Notes: generated by a model from the letters alone, not told the origin. A stretch of 22,483 bases of DNA from an uncultured Bacilli bacterium (GCA_947624855.1 CANQMC010000006.1:1-22483); one strand, 5' to 3'. Positions 16,841 through 22,483 are shown, counted from the first letter of the stretch. Translations and numbers: made by a program.

Positions 16841-17394
16841 TATTTTCTTGAAAATACCATCATGGCAATAAAACCAATAATTATTATGCCAAAGATAGAA
16901 TAAACAACAATTGTAACAGTTTTATTTGGTTCGACAATTAATTCATTACTTTCAAATTTTAAATCTTTATCTTCTTTTAGCATTTCAGTTTCAGTTTCTT
17001 TTACTAAATCTTGATATTTTTTGCTATTTAAATAACCATTTGCTAAATTCATTACTTCCATAAAATCAGATGAATCACTGTAACCTTTAACATATTCATT
17101 ACCTACAACAAATAAAGGTACTCCATAATCTTCGGCCGTAGTGTCTATACCTAATTTTTCGGCTACGGTATCTTGAAGTTTAGAATTACTAGCATTTTCC
17201 CAAACTTCATAAGTTATTATTTCAACATTTTCAGGGATTTCTTCTTTATGCCCTTTTATATAACTTATAGCTTCTTCACAATGAGGGCAATCTCCCCCTC
17301 TAAACATGTATACTGTTACTTTATCCTTAGCTAAAACATTAGTTGGAATAAGGACAAATAAAGCCATAATAATTCCTAATATAATTTTTTTCAT
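16840..17394 (-). CDS. Secreted, membrane-anchored thioredoxin-like CPHC protein
   Basis: A 184-residue protein with a signal peptide (1-22, ending VLA), a thioredoxin-like domain with the redox motif CPHC at 36-39 in YMFRGGDCPHCEE and the cis-Pro region GVPLFVVG near 90-97, and a C-terminal transmembrane helix (about 160-180) followed by SRK. It is probably a thiol-disulfide oxidoreductase or sensor on the outer face of the membrane. CPHC is the DsbA-type dipeptide; the compact domain otherwise looks like the glutaredoxin-like proteins of uncultured Bacillota. It has its own sigma-A promoter, divergent from spoIVA. Confidence 0.82.
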   Translation of the reverse strand: MKKIILGIIMALFVLIPTNVLAKDKVTVYMFRGGDCPHCEEAISYIKGHKEEIPENVEIITYEVWENASNSKLQDTVAEKLGIDTTAEDYGVPLFVVGNEYVKGYSDSSDFMEVMNLANGYLNSKKYQDLVKETETEMLKEDKDLKFESNELIVEPNKTVTIVVYSIFGIIIIGFIAMMVFSRK

Positions 17395-17416
17395 TTAAAT
17401 CACATCCTTGTTAAAT

Positions 17417-17445
17417 ATTATAACAAATTCTATTTTTTAAGTAAA
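17417..17445 (-). promoter_or_regulatory. Sigma-A promoter of the thioredoxin-like gene
   Basis: On the minus strand TTTACT, 17 nt, TATAAT. It is followed by an AAGGATGTG ribosome-binding site before the ATG at 17394. Confidence 0.6.
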
Positions 17446-17518
17446 TACTTATTAGTAAAAATAGCATTTTAATAATTTTATTTATTTTATTAGTTATGCT
17501 TAAATAAACTAATTTTAG

Positions 17519-17547
17519 TTATATTTTAAAAATAATAGTCATATTTT
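17519..17547 (+). promoter_or_regulatory. Sigma-E-like promoter of spoIVA
   Basis: TTATATT, 14 nt, CATATTTT. It keeps the ATATT core of the sigma-E -35 and CATA of the -10 at the consensus 14-nt spacing. Transcription would start about 24 nt before the TTG start. spoIVA is a sigma-E gene in Bacillus subtilis. Confidence 0.5.
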
Positions 17548-17576
17548 TAATTAGAAACAAGAAAGATGGTGAAATT

Positions 17577-17972
17577 TTGGAAAAAAAAGAATTATTAGAA
17601 TCTATTTCAAAAAGAGGTAATGGAAGTATTTATTTAGGGGTTGTTGGGGCTGTTCGAACTGGTAAGTCAACTTTTATTAAACGGTTTATTGAAAATTTAG
17701 TTGTTCCTAATATTACTGATGAGTATGAGAAAAAACATTGTTTAGATGAAATTCCTCAAAGTGCACAAGGTAAAACAATTATGACAACAGAACCAAAATT
17801 TGTTCCTTCAAATGGAGCAGAATTACAAGTTGAAGAATTTAAAACTAATATTAAATTAGTTGACTGCGTAGGTTTTGTTATTCCTGGTTCAAGCGGTTAT
17901 GAAGATGAAGATGGTAATCCAAGAATGGTTAAAACACCATGGGAAGTTTACCCAAAAGTGATACCCCAATAA
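17577..17972 (+). CDS. spoIVA: SpoIVA N-terminal part, gene interrupted after codon 122
   Basis: SpoIVA is a cytoskeletal ATPase that polymerises on the mother-cell side of the forespore membrane and anchors the coat. The first 122 codons align with the start of Bacillus subtilis SpoIVA without a gap: IYLGVVGAVRTGKSTFIK with Walker A at 24-32, IPQSAQGKTIMTTEPKFVP with Thr70/71 in the sensor position, and Walker B around Asp96 (KLVDCVG). After Thr-Pro-Trp122 the frame runs into the mobile element, adds nine unrelated residues and stops. The TTG start is supported by GATGGTG 5 nt upstream and by alignment to the family N-terminus. The remaining 370 codons lie 3.3 kb downstream. The truncated product would lack most of the ATPase fold and all of the C-terminal region that binds SpoVM. 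Confidence 0.93.
   Translation: MEKKELLESISKRGNGSIYLGVVGAVRTGKSTFIKRFIENLVVPNITDEYEKKHCLDEIPQSAQGKTIMTTEPKFVPSNGAELQVEEFKTNIKLVDCVGFVIPGSSGYEDEDGNPRMVKTPWEVYPKVIPQ
17920..17965 (+). other. attL: left junction of the spoIVA element
   Basis: The core is TGG at 17940-17942, shared with the right junction. To its left is spoIVA sequence (the B arm). To its right, after 11 nt, is the 12-bp arm AAAAGTGATACC at 17954-17965, whose exact reverse complement lies at the same distance from the right core. The boundary is placed by loss of SpoIVA similarity after Trp122. Confidence 0.8.
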
Positions 17973-18010
17973 AAATTAAATAAAACCTTATAAAATAAGG
18001 AAAAAACAAT

Positions 18011-18061
18011 ATTTCACTTGTTAGTCAAATTTTAAAAAAACTAGAAAGTGAGATTTTTTTT
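18011..18061 (+). terminator. Stem-loop with T run near the left end of the element
   Basis: ATTTCACTT pairs with AAGTGAGAT (one G-T pair) across a long A-rich loop and runs into eight T. It would stop transcripts entering from the truncated spoIVA before they reach fic. The loop of about 26 nt is longer than usual, so efficiency is uncertain. Confidence 0.45.
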
Positions 18062-18127
18062 ATGAAAAATGATGAAAATGGATTTAAAAGAAGTATTTAT
18101 AATTATAAATTTAATTACTCAAATATA

Positions 18128-18156
18128 TTGTCAATTGCATCATATTATGATATAAT
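18128..18156 (+). promoter_or_regulatory. Sigma-A promoter of fic
   Basis: TTGTCA, 17 nt, TATAAT: one mismatch from consensus with ideal spacing. Transcription should start near 18163, ahead of the AAAGGAAAA ribosome-binding site. Unlike the recombinase promoter it is of vegetative type, so fic is probably expressed outside sporulation. Confidence 0.75.
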
Positions 18157-18183
18157 GATGCAAATGAAAGGAAAATGATGCAA
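18135..18183 (+). repeat. Three operator-like copies of ATGATGCAA at 20-bp spacing
   Basis: TTGCATCAT (inverted) at 18135-18143, ATGATGCAA at 18155-18163 and ATGATGCAA at 18175-18183: three exact 9-bp copies whose starts are 20 bp apart, about two helical turns. The first two form an inverted repeat spanning the promoter spacer, the -10 box and the start point. The third abuts the fic start codon. This is typical placement for a repressor, possibly Fic itself through its C-terminal winged-helix-like end. Confidence 0.7.
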
Positions 18184-18184
18184 T

Positions 18185-19240
18185 TTGAGAGATTTTGATT
18201 TAAAGAAAGAATATAACAGTATTATATCTAATAATAATATTATTAATTTAATAAATATAATTCATGAATATAAAGGCAAACAATCATATTTATTAAATTC
18301 TAAAAAGGACACATTAGAAACTTTATTAAAAGTTGCTAAAATTCAAAGTACTTCTTCATCAAATAAAATTGAAGGTATTTATACTACCGACAAAAGAATA
18401 AACGAAATAGTCAATCAAAAATTAGAACCTAAAAATAGAAATGAAGAAGAAATAGCAGGTTATAGAGATGTATTATCTCTTATACATGAAAATTACAATT
18501 ATATTGATATTAATCAAAATACAATTTTACAATTACATAGGGATTTATATAAGTATACAGGTTATAGTTATGGTGGTAAATTTAAAAATTCTCAAAACTA
18601 TATTGAAGAAACGAATGAACTAGGTGAAAAAAAAGTTAGATTTACTCCGCTATCTCCAGTAGAAACACCAATTGCAATTGAAGAATTATGCAAAAATTAT
18701 AATGAAATAGTTAATGAAGAATCTTGTGATTTATTAGCATTAATTCCAATATTTATATTAGATTTTGTATCGATACATCCTTTTAATGATGGTAATGGAA
18801 GAATGAGTAGATTGCTTACTTTATTATTACTATATAAAGCAAATTATATGGTAGGAAAATATATAAGTATTGAGAATATAATAGAGAAAACAAAAGATAG
18901 CTATTATAGTACTTTAGAAAAAAGTTCTATTTCTTGGCATAATAACAAAAATGATTATTCATATTTTGTAGAGTATTATTTAGGAATAATATTAAGGGCT
19001 TATAAAGAATTTGACGCTAGATTAGACATTGCGAGCAATAAAAGAATAACTTCGTATAATAAAATTATAAGTATATTTAAGGAAAATGTTACTCCTATAG
19101 ATAAAGCATTTATAATTAATAAATGTCCTGATATAAGTGAAACAACAATTGAAAGAATTTTAAATAAATTATTAAAAGAGAATAAAATAAGTAAAATTTC
19201 TGGTGGGAGATATACAAAATATAAATGGATAGTTAAATAA
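18185..19240 (+). CDS. Fic-domain protein, class II (putative AMP transferase)
   Basis: Fic proteins usually transfer AMP from ATP to a hydroxyl side chain of a target protein. The active-site motif HPFNDGNGRMSR is complete at 198-209 (His198 base, Asp202, Asn204, Arg206, Arg209). The inhibitory helix motif, (S/T)xxxE(G/N), is present before the core as Ser59 to Glu63-Gly64 in SSSNKIEGI, which makes it class II, self-inhibited by Glu63. Residues 295-351 look like a winged helix (SETTIERILNKLLKENKISK then GGRYTKYKW). The length of 351 residues is normal for Fic-plus-HTH proteins. The start is TTG 18185, with AAAGGAAAA upstream and an in-frame TGA nine bases before it. It is the only cargo gene of the element; target unknown. 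Confidence 0.9.
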   Translation: MRDFDLKKEYNSIISNNNIINLINIIHEYKGKQSYLLNSKKDTLETLLKVAKIQSTSSSNKIEGIYTTDKRINEIVNQKLEPKNRNEEEIAGYRDVLSLIHENYNYIDINQNTILQLHRDLYKYTGYSYGGKFKNSQNYIEETNELGEKKVRFTPLSPVETPIAIEELCKNYNEIVNEESCDLLALIPIFILDFVSIHPFNDGNGRMSRLLTLLLLYKANYMVGKYISIENIIEKTKDSYYSTLEKSSISWHNNKNDYSYFVEYYLGIILRAYKEFDARLDIASNKRITSYNKIISIFKENVTPIDKAFIINKCPDISETTIERILNKLLKENKISKISGGRYTKYKWIVK

Positions 19241-19342
19241 CACACTATTTTAGTGTTGCAAGAGAGGCTCATCTATTCTTTATATATTCAGCTAATTAGT
19301 AATATGCAGTGTTATCCCAAAATTTCCATCTTAATAGATGCA

Positions 19343-19391
19343 AGAAAGAATAATGTCTAATTGATATAACATTGTTCTTTTTCTTTTTTTT
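19343..19391 (+). terminator. Rho-independent terminator of fic
   Basis: A 14-bp stem (19343-19356 with 19369-19382, two G-T pairs) around a 12-nt loop is followed by a T run at 19384-19391. It separates fic from the recombinase unit, which therefore needs its own promoter. The remaining 19241-19342 stretch holds only a 6-bp ACACTA/TAGTGT hairpin without a T run. Confidence 0.7.
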
Positions 19392-19395
19392 AGTT

Positions 19396-19403
19396 CATAC
19401 AAT
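19396..19403 (+). promoter_or_regulatory. Sigma-E-type -10 box upstream of the recombinase unit
   Basis: CATACAAT is the consensus -10 of the mother-cell sigma factor sigma-E and partly fits sigma-K. Transcription would start near 19410, leaving a leader of about 17 nt with a GGAGG site before ATG 19427. The -35 position (19375-19381) holds only a T-rich tract, a poor match, so this is half a promoter by sequence. Its lone position between the fic terminator and the next gene strengthens the call. Confidence 0.45.
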
Positions 19404-19426
19404 TTATGGAAATGGAGGATAAATCT

Positions 19427-19639
19427 ATGTATGAAATATCAGAATTTTATGCAGTAGATGGAAATAATTTAAAGGATTTATTAAAAAGTTGTATTTATAA
19501 TTATTATGTTAAAAATAAAGATAAAATTTTATCTTCAAATGATTTGCAAAATCAAAAAAACCATCATATAATGGACTCGACTAACAAGTATGAAATATTG
19601 TCTGAGAAAGGAGAAAACAATGTACAGACAGTGCAATAA
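19427..19639 (+). CDS. Small protein upstream of the serine recombinase
   Basis: A 70-residue, hydrophilic protein (starting MYEISEFYAVDGNN, then KDLLKSCIYNYY) with no recognised family. The N-terminal half is predicted helical; the C-terminal half is polar and probably disordered. ATG 19427 is chosen for the GGAGG site at 19414-19418; the in-frame ATG at 19406 lies inside that leader. The gene overlaps the recombinase start by 20 bp in another frame, so translation is probably coupled. Large serine recombinases need a directionality factor for excision, often a small protein encoded beside them. This is the only candidate in the element, an inference from position alone. Confidence 0.65.
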   Translation: MYEISEFYAVDGNNLKDLLKSCIYNYYVKNKDKILSSNDLQNQKNHHIMDSTNKYEILSEKGENNVQTVQ

Positions 19640-21206
19640 TGACAATATTAATTACAAAATTGGTTTATATATAAGATTATCTCGTGAAGATGGCGATGAT
19701 TTAGAAAGCGAATCAGTAACTAATCAAAGAAGTTTATTAATGGGTTTTTTGAAAGCAAATGGATTACAAATAGTAGATGAGTATGTAGATGATGGTTATT
19801 CTGGTGGTAATTTTAATAGACCTAGTTTTCAAAGACTAATCAAAGATATAGAAGATGGTCGTATAAATATGGTGCTTACTAAAGATTTGTCAAGATTAGG
19901 TAGAGATCATATTCAAACTGGTTTTTATGTTGAAAATTATTTTCCAGAAAAAGGAATTAGATATATTGCAGTAAACGATGATATAGATACTTTTTATGAA
20001 ACAAGTGGTAGTGATATGATGCCATTTAAACTTAGTATGAATGATATGTATGCTAAAGATATTTCTAAAAAAGTTCGATCTCATTTACTTCAAATGAAAC
20101 AAGATGGTAAATTTTGTGGTAGTGTTCCTGCTTATGGTTATATAAGACATCCAGAAAATAAACATCAATTAATACCAGATCCTAGAACTGCACCAGTAGT
20201 AAAAAGAATTTTTGAGTTATATATTAGTGGTTATGGTAGTTGTGCTATTGCTGACATATTAACTAGAGAGGAAATACCAACCCCTATTATGTTAAAGAAT
20301 AAGAAAAAGTTTTTAAAAAAATGTAACCATCCAGAAATTTGGAAACATTGCTCTGTTGGAAATATACTTAAAAATCCAATTTATACTGGTGTCCTTATAC
20401 AACATACTTCCCAAAATATAAATTATAAAGTTAAAAAAAGGAGGAAAGTTGCTAAAAGTGAATGGTGTATAACCGAAAATGCACATGAGCCATTAATTAC
20501 TAAAAAAACTTTTGAGTTAGCACAACAAATTAAGGACAAGTCAAATAATTATAGTGAAGATAGAAGAAATGTCAAATACATTTTATCAGATTTTGTATAT
20601 TGTAAAGACTGTGGTGCAAGAATGAGTATTAGTTATGATAAAAAAAGAGATCGTGTAACCATGAATTGTAACAATTATAGAAAATTTAGTAAATATGATA
20701 TATGTTTCTCTCATTATATGAATTATACTAAATTGGAAAAAACAGTTTTTAACAAAATTAGTGGATTATCAATGCAATATATGGAAGATAAGGAAGAATT
20801 TGAAAAAATAATTAAAGAAGATTATGTAGATCCAAGAAATGAACTTAATAAGAAAATAAATACTTTAACTAAAAGTATTGAAAATCTAAAATTAAAACAA
20901 GATTCATTATATGATGATAAATTTAATGGTGTTATTAATGCTGACACTTACCAAAGATTATATAGCCAAATTGATGAGGAAATAAATATAGCCAATAAAA
21001 AAATAAAAAAATATAGAAATGAAATAAACTCTATAAGTGATGAGTCAGTAGTTTTTGCAGATTATTTAACAGTAGTAGAAAACTTTTTAGAAATGAAAAA
21101 TCCGACAAAAGAAATGCTTAATAAATTAATCGACAAAATCTATGTAACAAAAGATAAAAAATTAGAAATTCATTATAGAATTGCCAAAAGTGAAGTATTA
21201 GTTTAG
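19620..21206 (+). CDS. Large serine site-specific recombinase (TnpX/TndX-like)
   Basis: Catalyses integration and excision by double-strand breakage through a serine nucleophile at a 2-bp core. Resolvase catalytic domain at 13-155: YIRLSRED with nucleophile Ser21, VDDGYSGGNFNRPSF, and LTKDLSRLGRD with active-site Arg92 and Arg95. Recombinase DNA-binding domain at about 165-310 (GSVPAYGYIR, NILKNPIYTG). Zinc ribbon with Cys328, Cys331, Cys350 and Cys362. Coiled coil at about 405-490. The length of 528 residues is typical and no motif is broken. The ATG at 19620 is preceded by AAAGGAG at 6 nt; an ATG ten codons upstream lacks such a site. It lies 61 bp from the right junction, which it should recognise. 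Confidence 0.94.
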   Translation: MYRQCNNDNINYKIGLYIRLSREDGDDLESESVTNQRSLLMGFLKANGLQIVDEYVDDGYSGGNFNRPSFQRLIKDIEDGRINMVLTKDLSRLGRDHIQTGFYVENYFPEKGIRYIAVNDDIDTFYETSGSDMMPFKLSMNDMYAKDISKKVRSHLLQMKQDGKFCGSVPAYGYIRHPENKHQLIPDPRTAPVVKRIFELYISGYGSCAIADILTREEIPTPIMLKNKKKFLKKCNHPEIWKHCSVGNILKNPIYTGVLIQHTSQNINYKVKKRRKVAKSEWCITENAHEPLITKKTFELAQQIKDKSNNYSEDRRNVKYILSDFVYCKDCGARMSISYDKKRDRVTMNCNNYRKFSKYDICFSHYMNYTKLEKTVFNKISGLSMQYMEDKEEFEKIIKEDYVDPRNELNKKINTLTKSIENLKLKQDSLYDDKFNGVINADTYQRLYSQIDEEINIANKKIKKYRNEINSISDESVVFADYLTVVENFLEMKNPTKEMLNKLIDKIYVTKDKKLEIHYRIAKSEVLV

Positions 21207-21244
21207 CCACCTTAAATGGTTTGCATATATTTTTTAGCCACTCA

Positions 21245-21290
21245 GGTATCACTTTTTAGGTTCACGGTGGTTTGAAGAACCAATACCTTT
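21245..21290 (+). other. attR: right junction of the spoIVA element
   Basis: GGTATCACTTTT at 21245-21256 is the exact reverse complement of the left arm and lies 11 nt from the TGG core at 21268-21270. spoIVA resumes at 21271 with TTT GAA GAA (Phe-Glu-Glu). Joining the two element ends at TGG gives a symmetric 49-bp site, 12+11+3+11+12, the size of a serine-integrase attP. Confidence 0.8.
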
Positions 21291-22383
21291 TATTGAAGCT
21301 GCTGAGATTGGAACCGAAAAAGTCATTAAAGATCATGCTACGATTGGAATTGTGGTTACTAGTGATGGTTCATTTGGAGAAATACCTCGCAATAGTTATT
21401 TAGAAGCTGAAAGTAAAGTTATAGCAGAATTAAAAGAAATTGGTAAACCTTTTATTGTAGTTTTAAATACAATCCACCCTACTAATACAGAAACTGTAAG
21501 ATTAGCTAAAGAACTTGAAGATACTTACAGTGTTCCAGTTATCCCAATAAGTGCAGAAAAAATGAATGAAGTAGAAATAATGGAAATATTAAAAAAAGCT
21601 TTATATGAATTTCCGGTAGTAGACATTGTAGTTAATATTCCAGAATGGATTGATGCTTTACCTAAAACACATGAAATTAAACAACATTTTTTAGAAAAGA
21701 TTAAAGAAAGTGTCATAAGTGTTGAAAAAATTAAAGATATTGATTTTATTTTAAGTCATTTTAAAGATAGTGAATATATTGCTAATTCTTATATAAGTAA
21801 TTTAGATGCTGCAACTGGAACGGTTACTATAAACTTAGAAACTCATGAAGAATTATACGATGAAGTATTAAAAAGTATTATGGGTGAATCAGCAACTTCA
21901 AAAGCAGGATTAATTAAAATATTTTCAACTTATAAAGAAACTAAAGAAGAAATGGATTCTATTAAAAGTGCTTTAAAAGTAGCTCGCTCTAGCGGTTATG
22001 GAATAGTTCATCCTACAATTAAAGATATGAAATTAGAAACTCCAGAAATAGTTAAACAAGGATCTAGATATGGTGTAAAACTTAAAGCAACTGCTTCAAG
22101 TATTCATTTAATGAAAGTAGAAGTACAATCAACTTTTGAACCAATAATTGGAAGTGAACAACAAAGTAAAGAATTAATTAATTATTTAATGAGAGATTAT
22201 GAAAAAGATCCTAATTCTATTTGGCAAAGTGAAATATTTGGTAGAAGTTTAGAAGCTATAGTTCAAGAAGGTATTCAAGCAAAACTTAATATGATGCCTG
22301 ATGCAACCCGCTATAAATTAAGTCAAACTGTTACTAAAATAGTTAATAAAGGTGCCAACAACCTAATAGCTATTGTCCTTTAA
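21271..22383 (+). CDS. spoIVA: SpoIVA C-terminal part (codons 123-492), lacks a start
   Basis: An open frame of 370 codons continuing SpoIVA from Phe123: FEEPIPFIEAAEIGT, ATIGIVVTSDGSFG, IGKPFIVVLNTIHPT, LYEFPVVDIVVNIPEW, the middle domain, then GIVHPTIKDM, IVKQGSRYGVKLKA and EGIQAKLNMMPDATRYKL, ending NNLIAIVL as in Bacillus subtilis (GLIAIIL). Together with the N-terminal part it makes 492 residues, the Bacillus length. No frameshift or stop is present, so purifying selection seems recent or continuing. No start codon with a ribosome-binding site occurs near the junction; a GTG at 21352 is a conserved internal Val. The part carries the C-terminal region needed for SpoVM binding. It would be expressed only after the element is excised. 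Confidence 0.93.
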   Translation, partial: FEEPIPFIEAAEIGTEKVIKDHATIGIVVTSDGSFGEIPRNSYLEAESKVIAELKEIGKPFIVVLNTIHPTNTETVRLAKELEDTYSVPVIPISAEKMNEVEIMEILKKALYEFPVVDIVVNIPEWIDALPKTHEIKQHFLEKIKESVISVEKIKDIDFILSHFKDSEYIANSYISNLDAATGTVTINLETHEELYDEVLKSIMGESATSKAGLIKIFSTYKETKEEMDSIKSALKVARSSGYGIVHPTIKDMKLETPEIVKQGSRYGVKLKATASSIHLMKVEVQSTFEPIIGSEQQSKELINYLMRDYEKDPNSIWQSEIFGRSLEAIVQEGIQAKLNMMPDATRYKLSQTVTKIVNKGANNLIAIVL

Positions 22384-22403
22384 GAGATTTAATCTCTTTT
22401 TTT
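22382..22403 (+). terminator. Rho-independent terminator of spoIVA
   Basis: AGAGAT and ATCTCT form a short stem followed by seven T, directly at the spoIVA stop codon. It confirms that the C-terminal part is the true gene end. Confidence 0.75.
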
Positions 22404-22423
22404 CATTTAAGTTGTGTTAAACA

Positions 22424-22483
22424 TTATGACTGATTAATGTATTCAGCATAAGCAACATTTAAATCAATAGGCATTTTAATTAA
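22424..22483 (-). CDS. C-terminal end of a gene continuing beyond the window (partial)
   Basis: On the minus strand an open frame enters from the window edge and ends MPIDLNVAYAEYINQS before a TAA at 22424-22426, convergent with spoIVA. Only about 19 codons are visible. In Bacillus the neighbour of spoIVA is gpsA, but this end does not resemble GpsA convincingly, so I give no identity. It could also be a chance reading. Confidence 0.35.
   Translation of the reverse strand, partial: LIKMPIDLNVAYAEYINQS

Larger units (their letters stand above)
17943..21270 (+). mobile_element. Serine-recombinase element inserted in spoIVA, 3,328 bp
   Basis: The element is bounded by TGG copies at 17940-17942 and 21268-21270 and splits spoIVA exactly between Trp122 and Phe123. 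Contents in order: an insulating hairpin, fic with its own promoter and operator-like repeats, a terminator, a 70-residue ORF and a 528-residue large serine recombinase. There are no conjugation, replication or phage structural genes. Removing one TGG-to-TGG interval restores a 492-codon frame. All genes run with spoIVA. The minimal content, the placement inside a sporulation gene and the intact halves resemble skin-type intervening elements excised in the mother cell. The element and its boundaries are seen directly; regulated excision is inferred. Confidence 0.88.

Noticed and set aside
18062..18178. A 38-codon ORF in the same frame as fic, ending at a TGA just before the fic TTG start
   Set aside because: The fic promoter and operator repeats lie inside it, it has no ribosome-binding site, and its composition looks random. 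Read-through or TGA recoding is unlikely, since the other genes here use TGG for Trp and normal stops.
19281..19310. A second sigma-E-like pair, ATATATT, 14 nt, TATGCAGT, upstream of the recombinase
   Set aside because: Both boxes match weakly and the fic terminator lies between this site and the gene.
21352..22383. The C-terminal SpoIVA part as an independent gene from GTG 21352
   Set aside because: That GTG encodes a conserved internal Val, has no Shine-Dalgarno site, and the SpoIVA frame extends 27 codons further upstream to the att core.
22424..22483. GpsA C-terminus as the identity of the partial gene at the right edge
   Set aside because: Only the conserved neighbourhood suggests it; the visible residues share little beyond MPI with GpsA ends.
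1..22483. CRISPR arrays, tRNA or rRNA genes, and insertion sequences other than the spoIVA element
   Set aside because: No regularly spaced repeats, cloverleaf-like structures or transposase ORFs were seen on reading both strands.

Overview
The window is very AT-rich, uses the standard code, and carries compact, mostly co-directional genes with Gram-positive type Shine-Dalgarno sites (AGGTGAT and AAGGAG forms) and several TTG starts. Gene content (sigG, ymxH, gerQ, spoIVA, lspA-rluD, rplI-dnaB, the yycJ and rlmH pair) points to a spore-forming, low-GC Bacillota chromosome, probably an uncultured Bacilli/Erysipelotrichia-like gut lineage. The lineage is inferred from gene families only.

Layout. 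1-3.9 kb: rluB, a rhomboid protease, a small membrane protein, then ymxH-lspA-rluD. 3.9-7.0 kb: sigG (forespore sigma factor) and priA. 7.0-10.3 kb: a YitT-family membrane protein, the coat protein gene gerQ with a sigma-E-like promoter, a metallo-beta-lactamase-fold hydrolase with an anchored protein of unknown function, and lemA. 10.3-16.8 kb, on the minus strand: rplI, dnaB, an M23/LysM/G5 cell-wall peptidase, yycJ, rlmH, an unknown 420-residue protein, and ung. 16.8-17.4 kb: a membrane-anchored thioredoxin-like CPHC protein. No stretch over 300 bases is without a gene.

The main discovery candidate is at 17.5-22.4 kb. spoIVA, which encodes the ATPase that builds the basement layer of the spore coat, is cut after codon Trp122 by a 3,328-bp element. 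The element carries only a class II Fic-domain protein, a 70-residue small protein and a 528-residue large serine recombinase. Both breakpoints share a TGG core. Identical 12-bp inverted arms lie exactly 11 nt inside each core, as expected for the two halves of a recombinase attP. Excision at TGG would rejoin the frame as Thr-Pro-Trp/Phe-Glu-Glu-Pro and give a 492-codon spoIVA, the length of the Bacillus subtilis protein, with no stop or frameshift in either half. This is the architecture of the skin element in sigK: a sporulation gene kept silent until excision in the mother cell.

A consensus sigma-E -10 box (CATACAAT) sits just upstream of the small ORF-recombinase pair, and spoIVA has its own sigma-E-like promoter. 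fic instead has a vegetative promoter overlapped by three copies of a 9-bp operator-like word spaced 20 bp apart. Developmentally controlled excision is an inference; a recent disruptive insertion is the main alternative.
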